The position numbers and the translations under genes are program-made. This document shows positions 23,876-31,645 of a DNA stretch of 39,266 nt, piece after piece; the first letter of the stretch is position 1, and every line of letters begins with the position of its first letter. Source of the DNA: Christensenella sp. UBA2853 (GTDB taxonomy: Bacteria > Bacillota > Clostridia > Christensenellales > Aristaeellaceae); contig DEFL01000036.1 in the NCBI GenBank assembly GCA_002350845.1, positions 1-39,266 of the forward strand. The letters are read 5' to 3'. The notes beneath the pieces were generated by a model. The model did not search any database and was not told where the DNA came from. It worked only from the letters and a program-made list of their open reading frames with translations.

Positions 23876-25291
23876 ATGATGCTGGAACAACAGACAGGCA
23901 GAGGACTCGGCATTGACATCAGGAATGGACAGGGGATTGCGTTTGGCTGGGATCCGATCAGAGGCACAGCAGAAATCCTGGCCACATGCCGCCTTTCGGA
24001 GGGCTGGGACCGTGAGCGGGTGTATGCAGAGCCCGAGGGGCTGGGTGAAGTGCTGCAGTGTCTGGACAGGGAACTGCGCAGCCAGGGCATCCTTTCCAGC
24101 GGGTATGTCCTGGGCATTCCGGATCACTTTGAGATGCAGCGGAGAATGCAGGTGGAACGGACGGCTGAACAACTGGAAATTCCGATCCTGCGCATGATTG
24201 AGGAATCCAGTGCGTCGGCGATCTATGCCTGCACAGTGCACAATACAGAAGGCCATGTTTTGGCGGTCAGCTGCAGCCGGGATGAGGTCGCATGCTCCGT
24301 GTATGAGTGTTCAGGGTCTGTGATGGAAATTCTGGAGCAGGCTGTAGTTCCGCGCAAGAAGGGAATGCGGACTGCGCTTGCCTTGGGGATGCGTCAGGTT
24401 GCCAACGTGCTGCTGGCGGGGGACCCGGAAGAGCCTGACTATGTGCTCTCTGCTCCGTCATCTGTGATTCTGATGGGCAGTCAGCGGGATAACTGGGAAT
24501 GCAGGGAGTTCCTGCAGCAGTATTTCCGCGGCCTGAGAGCGTGTGAACAGATTCAGTATCTGTCCGGGGATCTGACGGAGATCGCCCTGCGCGGAACCGC
24601 GCTGTATGCGCAGATGCTCTATGAGAAGAGAGGGGAGTTCCTTTTCCTCAATTCCATGACGCCCCACCGTCTGTTTCTTCAGGGTGGCAGCTGCATCGAG
24701 CCGATCATGGGATTCTTCTCCATTCCCTTTGAAGTCAGCATATCTGCGCTTCTGGAAGACAACCCCGGGCGGGAGATCGTGCTCTTTGAAGAGGCGGAGT
24801 CGGAGCGCCTCCGCCCGATCCGCCGCTGGATCATTCCGAAGCCTTCCCGGAGCGAAGAGGAGAAGCTGTGGCTGCGCGTGGATAAGGAAAAAAGAATTTC
24901 ACTGATGTTTGAGGACGAAGAAGTACCGGACAGCGCAGAAACAGCGGACGATCCCAAAGCCCCGGACACCGAAGGAACAGGCGATCCGCTTGCGCGGTTC
25001 ATGGAGGTTGCGGACAGCCTGGAATACGGCATGCAGGGCATCAGGGATCCGGAGGACGCACACCTTATGGGGCTGAAGAATATCTTCCGCCAGATCATGG
25101 ATATCTTTGCCGCTTACGGGATTGAGCGCTACGGAAGCGTTGGGGAGACCTTTGATCCGCAGATCCACAATGCAGTGTACCACATCACCGATATTGATCT
25201 TCCGGAGCAGTCTGTTCAGCAGGTCGTGCAGTCCGGGTATCGAAACAAAGAACGGATTCTCCGGTACGCTTCCGTCGTTGTCGCAAACTGA
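23876..25291 (+). CDS. Fusion of a reduced Hsp70-like ATPase domain with a C-terminal GrpE domain
   Basis: This 471-residue protein looks like a chaperone joined to its own exchange factor. Residues 10-250 follow the order of DnaK landmarks: GLGIDI (10-15), VLGIPDHF (78-85, DnaK VxTVPAYF), MIEESSASAIYA (107-118, DnaK IxEPTAAAxAY) and LMGSQRDN (199-206, DnaK LVGGSTRI). The phosphate-binding GTT and DLGGGT loops are lost, and spacings imply missing IB and IIB subdomains. LNSMTPHRLFLQ (258-269) and IPFEVS resemble the start of the substrate-binding domain. An acidic linker (345-370) leads to GrpE, whose beta domain shows FDPQIHNAV (426-434), SGYRNKERILR and VVVAN. The start is ATG 23876 after AGGAGGA. 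ATP hydrolysis is doubtful. recQ follows 60 bases on. Confidence 0.75.
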   Translation: MMLEQQTGRGLGIDIRNGQGIAFGWDPIRGTAEILATCRLSEGWDRERVYAEPEGLGEVLQCLDRELRSQGILSSGYVLGIPDHFEMQRRMQVERTAEQLEIPILRMIEESSASAIYACTVHNTEGHVLAVSCSRDEVACSVYECSGSVMEILEQAVVPRKKGMRTALALGMRQVANVLLAGDPEEPDYVLSAPSSVILMGSQRDNWECREFLQQYFRGLRACEQIQYLSGDLTEIALRGTALYAQMLYEKRGEFLFLNSMTPHRLFLQGGSCIEPIMGFFSIPFEVSISALLEDNPGREIVLFEEAESERLRPIRRWIIPKPSRSEEEKLWLRVDKEKRISLMFEDEEVPDSAETADDPKAPDTEGTGDPLARFMEVADSLEYGMQGIRDPEDAHLMGLKNIFRQIMDIFAAYGIERYGSVGETFDPQIHNAVYHITDIDLPEQSVQQVVQSGYRNKERILRYASVVVAN

Positions 25292-25351
25292 CACCGTGCG
25301 CAGCGGCAGGAAGAGGAGAAGCCGCGGTAGGACGGAAAGGCGGGAAAAGGA

Positions 25352-27355
25352 TTGAACAAGATCGAGACGCTTGGGCATTATTTCGGATATCATGCTTTCC
25401 GTCCCGGGCAGGAGGAAGTGATTGACCGGATTCTGGAAGGGACGGATGTCCTGGCCATTATGCCGACCGGGGCAGGCAAATCCCTGTGTTATCAGGTGCC
25501 GGCCCTGATGCTCCCCGGCACCTGTCTGGTCATCTCCCCGCTGATCTCCCTGATGAAAGACCAGGTCATGGCGCTGAAAACAGCCGGCGTGCCGGCCGCC
25601 TACCTCAATGCATCACTGACCGAAAAGCAGATGCATCTGGCCATGGAACGGGCTGCGAACGGGGCCTACAAGATCATCTATGTTGCACCCGAGCGCCTGC
25701 GGACTCCCGGCTTTCAGTACCTGGCCAGCCGCCTGGAGATCTCGCTGGTCGCCGTGGACGAAGCCCACTGTGTCTCCCACTGGGGACATGAATTCAGGCC
25801 GGAATATCAGAAGATCGCCGGTTTCGTCCAGTCCCTGAAGACGCGCCCGCGCTACTGTGCTTTTACAGCGACGGCCACAGAAGAAGTCCGGACAGACATC
25901 ATCCGTCTTCTGGAACTGAAGCGTCCGTATATCACGGCGACCGGGTTTGACCGGCCCAATCTCTTCTTTGAAGTGCGTCACCCCAAAGATCGCGACAGTG
26001 AGTTGATTTCCCTGTGCAGGGAAATGCAGTCCCAGGCGGGCATTGTCTACTGCATGAGCCGGAAAAACGTGGAGACCGTCTGTGATCTGCTCCGCCAGGA
26101 AGGCCTCAAAGCGACGCGCTATCATGCGGGGCTTTCGGACGAAGAACGCCGGGAGAATCAGGATCTGTTTCAGTTTGACAAGGCGCAGATCATGGTCGCA
26201 ACCAATGCGTTCGGCATGGGCATTGACAAAAGCAATGTGCGCTATGTGATTCATTACAATCTGCCCCTGTCCATGGAAGGCTACTATCAGGAAGCCGGAC
26301 GCGCCGGGAGAGACGGACTGGAATCCAAATGTATCCTTCTCTTCCAGAAGCGGGACATCGGTCTGGGGGAATATCTGCTGGAGAACAGTGAGAGCAGTGC
26401 AGACATCCCTGAATCCGAGCGCATACAGATCAAGGACATGGAATTCAGGCGGTTCCGGGATATGCAGCGGTATGCCGAGACCCGGGGATGTCTCAGGCAC
26501 TTTATCCTGCGGTATTTCGGCGAAAAGAGCGCCGCGGTGTGCGGGAACTGCTCCAGCTGCAGACGGATGCAGCACCACACGCTTCCGGGGAGGCTGCAGA
26601 AGGACAGGCAGGATGCAGGCGCGGCATTTGCAAGGCAAAGGGAATATGCGCCTGTGCACACCCAGCGGCCGAAGGTTCCTGCTGCTGTACAGTTCCGGGA
26701 CAGCAGGGAAGCCGACTCGCTCTTTGATGCACTGGTGGATCTCCGTCACTCTCTTGCAGCGCATGCCGGGCTGCCGCCGTATATCGTGTGCTCAGACCTT
26801 GCACTGAGAAACATGGAACAGGCGCTTCCACTGAATGCGCAGGAGCTCGCTGAGATCGACGGCATGGGGTATGCCAAAGCCAGAGCCTATGGCACTCCAC
26901 TGCTGGACTGCATCCGGCGGTGGATCACATACCACGAAGAGCGGGAGGGTTCGGTCTCCCCGGACATGCAGGAGCAAATCCTTGCGCTTCGGAAGTCCGG
27001 CTGCGGTGCGCGGGAAATCGCAGAACAGACAGGTCTTCCGCTGCTGCTGGCCGCCAAGGAGATCATGATCGTGGAATCAAAGCCCATGACGGCGCCGAAG
27101 GTGCGGGAAAAGCAGACCGAGGTCCGGGTGAAGCAGCCTGCCCCCGCAGTCAGGAAGCGCGACTGGTATCCGAAGGAAATCAACTGGCTTCGGTCACTGC
27201 ATGAGAAGAAATGGACGGTGCACGCCATTGCAAGACAGCTGGGGAGAAAGGATATGGAGATTGTCGAGCAGCTGCACCTGCTGGGGCTGAAGCCGAAGTA
27301 TGACCTGCCGGACGAACCGGCTGCGGATAAAGCAGATCTGCCAAACCGGGAATGA
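25352..27355 (+). CDS. recQ: RecQ-family DNA helicase without the RQC winged helix
   Basis: This 667-residue 3'-5' helicase acts in recombination and fork repair. The helicase core is intact: RPGQ (17-20), GAGKS (40-44), DEAH (136-139) and QEAGRAGRDG (313-322). Zinc Cys are 380, 397, 400 and 403. The HRDC domain (about 455-525) begins only 50 residues later, so the winged-helix RQC domain is missing. After HRDC are two helix-turn-helix-like segments (about 540-575 and 605-645) joined by a basic linker, which may replace DNA binding. The start is TTG 25352; GGAAAGG at 25334-25340 is the better-spaced ribosome binding site. It may be cotranscribed with the Hsp70-like/GrpE gene. Confidence 0.88.
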   Translation: MNKIETLGHYFGYHAFRPGQEEVIDRILEGTDVLAIMPTGAGKSLCYQVPALMLPGTCLVISPLISLMKDQVMALKTAGVPAAYLNASLTEKQMHLAMERAANGAYKIIYVAPERLRTPGFQYLASRLEISLVAVDEAHCVSHWGHEFRPEYQKIAGFVQSLKTRPRYCAFTATATEEVRTDIIRLLELKRPYITATGFDRPNLFFEVRHPKDRDSELISLCREMQSQAGIVYCMSRKNVETVCDLLRQEGLKATRYHAGLSDEERRENQDLFQFDKAQIMVATNAFGMGIDKSNVRYVIHYNLPLSMEGYYQEAGRAGRDGLESKCILLFQKRDIGLGEYLLENSESSADIPESERIQIKDMEFRRFRDMQRYAETRGCLRHFILRYFGEKSAAVCGNCSSCRRMQHHTLPGRLQKDRQDAGAAFARQREYAPVHTQRPKVPAAVQFRDSREADSLFDALVDLRHSLAAHAGLPPYIVCSDLALRNMEQALPLNAQELAEIDGMGYAKARAYGTPLLDCIRRWITYHEEREGSVSPDMQEQILALRKSGCGAREIAEQTGLPLLLAAKEIMIVESKPMTAPKVREKQTEVRVKQPAPAVRKRDWYPKEINWLRSLHEKKWTVHAIARQLGRKDMEIVEQLHLLGLKPKYDLPDEPAADKADLPNRE

Positions 27356-27368
27356 GATGAAGATACGA

Positions 27369-27399
27369 AAAAACCAGGGCGGGATTCGCCCTGGTTTTT
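27369..27399. terminator. Bidirectional terminator between recQ and recR
   Basis: A 13-bp stem AAAAACCAGGGCG/CGCCCTGGTTTTT with loop GGATT. The right arm touches the recR stop codon (27398-27400). Confidence 0.9.
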
Positions 27400-27994
27400 A
27401 CATGGCAGTTCTTCCTGACATGGCTTTGGAAAGCGTGACTTCATCGGCGTACTCGATATCCAGACCGACCGGCAGACCGTGTGCAATGCGTGTGACACGG
27501 ATCCCCTTGGGCTTGATGAGGCGCGCGAGATAGGTGGCCGTTGCTTCCCCTTCAATATCGGGACTGGTCGCCAGGATGATTTCATCCGGCGGCTCTTTTT
27601 CAATGCGGTCCATGAGCTCCTTGATATGGATGTCATTCGGACCGATCCCGTCGAGCGGGGAGAGCGTGCCGTGCAGGACATGATACAGTCCATGATAATC
27701 GTGCATGCGCTCCATGGCAATCACATCGCGCGGATCACGCACGACGCAGATCTGACCGTTGTGCCGCTCGGAGCGGCTGCAGATCTCGCACTGTTCAGAG
27801 ACGGTATAATTGCCGCAGACTTCACAGTAACGGATGCTTTTGCGTCCCTGCCATAAGGCGGTGGCGAGATTTCGCACCTCTTCCAGCGGCATGCTGGCGA
27901 TGTGGTAGGCGAGACGCTGAGCCGTCTTCTGCCCGATCCCCGGAAGGTGCGACAGCTCTGCCACCATACGGGAAATGGGTTCAAGCTGCTCCAT
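27398..27994 (-). CDS. recR: Recombination mediator RecR
   Basis: This 198-residue DNA-clamp protein works with RecO and RecF to load RecA on gaps. It has the helix-hairpin-helix LPGIGQKTAQRLA (17-29), a four-Cys zinc finger (CEVCGNYT and CEIC, about 57-73), and a Toprim domain starting at ICVVRDPRD with EIILATSPDIEGEATA. The C-terminal KGIRVTRIAHGLPVG block is standard. It lies 3 bases after ybaB, the usual partner order in bacteria. The ATG at 27994 is preceded by GGGGGGCTCC inside the ybaB end, so translation is coupled. Confidence 0.96.
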   Translation of the reverse strand: MEQLEPISRMVAELSHLPGIGQKTAQRLAYHIASMPLEEVRNLATALWQGRKSIRYCEVCGNYTVSEQCEICSRSERHNGQICVVRDPRDVIAMERMHDYHGLYHVLHGTLSPLDGIGPNDIHIKELMDRIEKEPPDEIILATSPDIEGEATATYLARLIKPKGIRVTRIAHGLPVGLDIEYADEVTLSKAMSGRTAM

Positions 27995-27997
27995 GCT

Positions 27998-28351
27998 TTA
28001 CAGGAGCCCCCCGAATCCGCCCATGCCGGGTGCAAGGCTGTTCATGCTCTGCTCACGGGTTTCGGTGCACTTGCGGATGGCTTCGTTAAACGCGGCCATG
28101 ATGAGGTCCTGCAGCATTTCCACATCATCCGGGTCCACGACCTGGGGATTGATGGTGATGCTCTTGACTTCATGTGTTCCTGCAATCTTGACGGTGACCA
28201 TGCCGCCGCCGCTGGTAGCCTCGAACTCGGCATTGTCCAGCTGTTCGGACATGTCTGTCATCTGCTGCTGCATTTTCTGAGCCTGCTTGAGCAGCTGCTG
28301 CATATTGGCACCGCCGCCCGGGAAACCTGAGAAACCATTACGTCTGGCCAT
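27998..28351 (-). CDS. YbaB/EbfC nucleoid-associated protein
   Basis: This 117-residue protein belongs to the YbaB/EbfC family, small DNA-binding dimers next to recR in most bacteria. It has a Gly-rich N-terminus (FSGFPGGGANM), a coiled helix QQLLKQAQKMQQQM and the family core beginning GGGMVTVKIAG with VVDPDDVEMLQDLI. The C-terminus is Gly/Met rich (GMGGFGGLL). The start is ATG 28351, 6 nt after AGGAGG; upstream in-frame ATG codons lie in the DUF4097 gene. It begins one base after the DUF4097 stop codon, so these genes are probably one transcript. Confidence 0.93.
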   Translation of the reverse strand: MARRNGFSGFPGGGANMQQLLKQAQKMQQQMTDMSEQLDNAEFEATSGGGMVTVKIAGTHEVKSITINPQVVDPDDVEMLQDLIMAAFNEAIRKCTETREQSMNSLAPGMGGFGGLL

Positions 28352-28352
28352 G

Positions 28353-29102
28353 TTATACCTCCTGCGGGGCATCATTGCCCTCAATTACGAGATTTCCTGT
28401 GACACTGTTGAAGTGAAGTTCGGGACCTGCTTCCTGGATGGAAACACCGTTGGTCAGGATCCGACCTGTCACGCTCTTAAAGGTGGCATTGATCTGACGG
28501 AGCGGCACGGAAATATGTGTATCACCGGATACAGAATTGCCGCTGAGCTGCTGGAAGGGGGCAGTCAGGATGATTTCCGTGCTGCCGGAAACGGTGGAGA
28601 GACGCCCGGTATGGCATTTGACGTTTTCACCGAGCATGTTTCCGGAAACAGTGGAAAGCTTGGCTGTCTCACAGCTGGAGTTCTTCATGAGAAGAATGCC
28701 TGAGATGGAGTGGAGATCGGCCGTCAGGCACTCGACATCCTCGGCACGGATGTGACCGGATGTGGTGCTCACGACAAAGTCTGTGCCGGTGTATCCGTTG
28801 ACGGAAATGCTGCCGGACTGACTCTTCAGCGTCAGTGCGCCTTTCCAGTCCCTGGGCAGGCGCAGGACGATCTGCATCCATGCTGCAGCGATGGGATTGG
28901 GTACCCGGTCGCGCATGGGCATGGAGAGCATCAGCTTGCCGTTGTTCCATTCCAGGTGCATCAGGGAGACGGATTCGTCATCGCCTGACACCAGCAGCTG
29001 AATGGTGTCTGTATCATAACTGTAAACATCGATGGTTGAGCGGACCATATCCATAGAAATGGTATGTGTTTCCAAAGAAGCGTAGGATTCTGTCCTGTTC
29101 AT
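28353..29102 (-). CDS. DUF4097-type beta-helix protein
   Basis: This 249-residue protein is made largely of short beta repeats with a recurring STxSG motif (TTSGHI, SISGIL, STVSGN, STVSGS, SVSGDT, SVTGNL), as in DUF4097 putative adhesin domains. There is no signal peptide or membrane helix, so a cytoplasmic place is more likely than adhesion despite the family name. The start is ATG 29102, 7 nt after GGGGG; an upstream ATG at 29132 overlaps the -10 element of the promoter. It separates parC from ybaB-recR. Its function is unknown. Relatives in Bacillota sit near membrane-stress genes; none are seen here. Confidence 0.8.
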   Translation of the reverse strand: MNRTESYASLETHTISMDMVRSTIDVYSYDTDTIQLLVSGDDESVSLMHLEWNNGKLMLSMPMRDRVPNPIAAAWMQIVLRLPRDWKGALTLKSQSGSISVNGYTGTDFVVSTTSGHIRAEDVECLTADLHSISGILLMKNSSCETAKLSTVSGNMLGENVKCHTGRLSTVSGSTEIILTAPFQQLSGNSVSGDTHISVPLRQINATFKSVTGRILTNGVSIQEAGPELHFNSVTGNLVIEGNDAPQEV

Positions 29103-29122
29103 GTCAACACCCCCGTCCATGT

Positions 29123-29151
29123 ATCTTATCATGTTTGAACATATGGTGCAA
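29123..29151 (-). promoter_or_regulatory. Promoter of the DUF4097-ybaB-recR operon
   Basis: On the minus strand, TTGCAC (29151-29146) and TAAGAT (29128-29123) are 17 bp apart. This places an ATG at 29132 in the promoter and supports the start at 29102. Confidence 0.6.
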
Positions 29152-29159
29152 GGCGTCCA

Positions 29160-31643
29160 TTACGGATTTACAGACGTGGCGCTCTGGAGGTCAATCGAGG
29201 TGACGATGTCCTCAAAGAGCGCATCGACAATCATGAAGCCCTTGCCGGAGAGCGTCTGAATGCTCACTTCAGAAACGGGAACAACAGAGGCGGGACTCTT
29301 GGCCTGGTGAACGACCAGGTTCCAGAGACCGGCAGGCACCTGGCAGACGCCTGCAATGGTGCGGCCGGTTGTGCCGGTCTTGGCCATGGCGAAGCACCGT
29401 GTGCCCTTGCCGCTGCGGCCCTGAGGCTCAAACCCGAGATCGGGAATACACTTGCCCCAGCCGCGCTCGGTGAACAGGATAATGCTGGAGGGAGAGACGA
29501 GCTGGCAGGCAAAGATGACCTGATCGTCTACGCCGACCTGCATGCCGTTGACGCCGCCGGAAATGCGGCCCTGGATCGGAATGTCCTCCAGCTTGAGGCG
29601 GATGGACATGGCTTTCTGGGAAATGAGGAGGAGATCGTCGCGCGTGGCAGAGGGAAAGACCGACACCAGTTCATCATTGCCCTTGCAGACAAAGCAGGCA
29701 AACTTCTTGGAGCGGATATCCAGGTCTGCGCAGATGACGCGCTTGATTTTGCCCTGTCTTGTGACAAAGACCAGGTCCGGCTGTGCAGCAATGGAGGCGG
29801 CCGGGAGACACATCAGGTACAGCGGCACTTCATTTTCGCCCAGTCCCTGCAGAATGCCGGCGAGCTGCTGGCCGCGGTCGCGGGGCTTGCATTCATTGAT
29901 CGCGCTGACCTTGAGCGTAAAGCAGTTGCCGAGATTGGTGAAGATATACAGCGTTTCATCGGTCTTCGTGTTGAACAGGAACACCGGCGATTCACGGTAA
30001 TCCTCCTGGCTTGTGGGCAGTCCGATGCGGCGATAGAGCTGCGGCTGCATCCGCTTGAGCTGTCCGGCACGGGTGAGGGCGAGGACGACCTCATCAGCCG
30101 GCGCCTTTTCATCGACCGGATCAATTTTGACGTCATCCGGCGCTTCAATGGATGTGCGGCGCTCATCCCCAAACTGTTCACTGATCTCGAGCAGTTCATC
30201 GCGGATGACCTTCATCAGCTTCTTTTCGCTGCTCAGAATGCCCTGAAGACGATGAATCAGCTTCTGAAGCTCCTCAAACTCCCTGCGCAGGGCAAGGATC
30301 TCCAGATTGGTCAGACGCTGCAGGCGCATATCCAGAATGGCCTGTGCCTGGGCTTCATCGAGATCAAACGCGGCCATCAGGGCTTCGCGCGCTTCCTTGG
30401 GTGTTTTGGAGGCACGGATGAGGCGGATGACTTCGTCGAGATTGTCGACAGCGATCATGAGACCTTCGAGAATGTGAGCGCGGGCCTCAGCCTGATGCAG
30501 TTCATAGCGGGTGCGGCGGGTGACGACATCCTTCTGATGCTTGATGAAATAGGAAATCATGGATTTCAGATTCATCAGCACCGGCTTGCCGTCCGCGATG
30601 GCGACCAGGTTGACGCCGAAGGTGACCTGCAGATCGGAATACTTGTAGAGATAGGCGAGGATCTTCTGAGGATCGACGTCACGTTTGAGTTCAATGACGG
30701 CCCTCAGACCGGTGCGGTCAGACTCGTCGCGGATCTCATAGATGCCGCCGAGCTGCTGCTTCTTTTCCTCCGAGAGCTGCTGGATCTTGGAGAGCATCTG
30801 GGCCTTATTGACCTGATACGGGATTTCCGTAATGACAATCAGCTTGCGGCCGTTGATGCCATCCTCAATGTGCAGCCGTGCGCGCACGGAGAGCTTGGAG
30901 CGGCCGGTTTCATAGCCCAGACGAATCTCTTCATTGTCCACCAGCACGCCGCCGGTCGGGAAATCCGGACCCGGGATGACCTTCATCAGATCATCGAGGG
31001 AAATGTCCGGGTTATCAATCATGGCAATGGTGCCGTTGATGGATTCCTTCAGATTGTGCGGCGGAATATTGGTGGCCAGACCGACCGCAATGCCGCTGGC
31101 ACCGTTGACGAGAAGGTTCGGAAAACGGGCCGGAAGCACATCGGGCTCTTTCAGAGAATCGTCAAAGTTCAGGGAGAAGGAAACCGTGTCCTTCTCAATA
31201 TCCCGGAGCATCTGCAGGGCAAGGTTTGTCATGCGGGCTTCGGTGTATCGCATGGCCGCAGCGCTGTCGCCGTCAATGGAACCGAAATTGCCGTGCCCGT
31301 CAACCATGGGGCCGCGCATGGAGAAATCCTGCGCCATGCGCACCAGGGCGTCATAGACGGAGGAATCACCATGCGGGTGATACTTACCCAGACAGTCACC
31401 GACAATACGCGCGCACTTTCTGTGCGGCTTGTCGGGGGTTGTGCCCAGTTCCATCATGGTATAGAGAATGCGGCGCTGAACCGGTTTCAGACCGTCCTCC
31501 ACACGGGGAAGCGCGCGCTCGAGAATGACATGCTCGGCATAGGGGATCATGGAATTGTGCATGACTTCTTCCATGGTCATGGGGACAATGCGGCTCGGAT
31601 CATCCTTGGCAATGGGTTTTTCCGGGGCTTTTTTTCTTGGCAT
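29160..31643 (-). CDS. parC: DNA topoisomerase IV subunit A
   Basis: This 827-residue subunit carries the active-site tyrosine that cuts DNA during decatenation. Tyr133 lies in AAAMRYTEARM. The quinolone-determining stretch HPHGDSSVYDAL keeps Ser94 and Asp98, the sensitive state. The C-terminal beta-pinwheel has degenerate blades. The first blade lacks a GyrA box, but QGRSGKG at 741-747, late in the domain, resembles that motif. Gene order parE-parC with a 2-base gap and no recF or gyrB context supports topoisomerase IV over gyrase. The ATG at 31643 is preceded by GGGAGGAGG inside the parE end. Confidence 0.85.
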   Translation of the reverse strand: MPRKKAPEKPIAKDDPSRIVPMTMEEVMHNSMIPYAEHVILERALPRVEDGLKPVQRRILYTMMELGTTPDKPHRKCARIVGDCLGKYHPHGDSSVYDALVRMAQDFSMRGPMVDGHGNFGSIDGDSAAAMRYTEARMTNLALQMLRDIEKDTVSFSLNFDDSLKEPDVLPARFPNLLVNGASGIAVGLATNIPPHNLKESINGTIAMIDNPDISLDDLMKVIPGPDFPTGGVLVDNEEIRLGYETGRSKLSVRARLHIEDGINGRKLIVITEIPYQVNKAQMLSKIQQLSEEKKQQLGGIYEIRDESDRTGLRAVIELKRDVDPQKILAYLYKYSDLQVTFGVNLVAIADGKPVLMNLKSMISYFIKHQKDVVTRRTRYELHQAEARAHILEGLMIAVDNLDEVIRLIRASKTPKEAREALMAAFDLDEAQAQAILDMRLQRLTNLEILALRREFEELQKLIHRLQGILSSEKKLMKVIRDELLEISEQFGDERRTSIEAPDDVKIDPVDEKAPADEVVLALTRAGQLKRMQPQLYRRIGLPTSQEDYRESPVFLFNTKTDETLYIFTNLGNCFTLKVSAINECKPRDRGQQLAGILQGLGENEVPLYLMCLPAASIAAQPDLVFVTRQGKIKRVICADLDIRSKKFACFVCKGNDELVSVFPSATRDDLLLISQKAMSIRLKLEDIPIQGRISGGVNGMQVGVDDQVIFACQLVSPSSIILFTERGWGKCIPDLGFEPQGRSGKGTRCFAMAKTGTTGRTIAGVCQVPAGLWNLVVHQAKSPASVVPVSEVSIQTLSGKGFMIVDALFEDIVTSIDLQSATSVNP

Positions 31644-31645
31644 GT

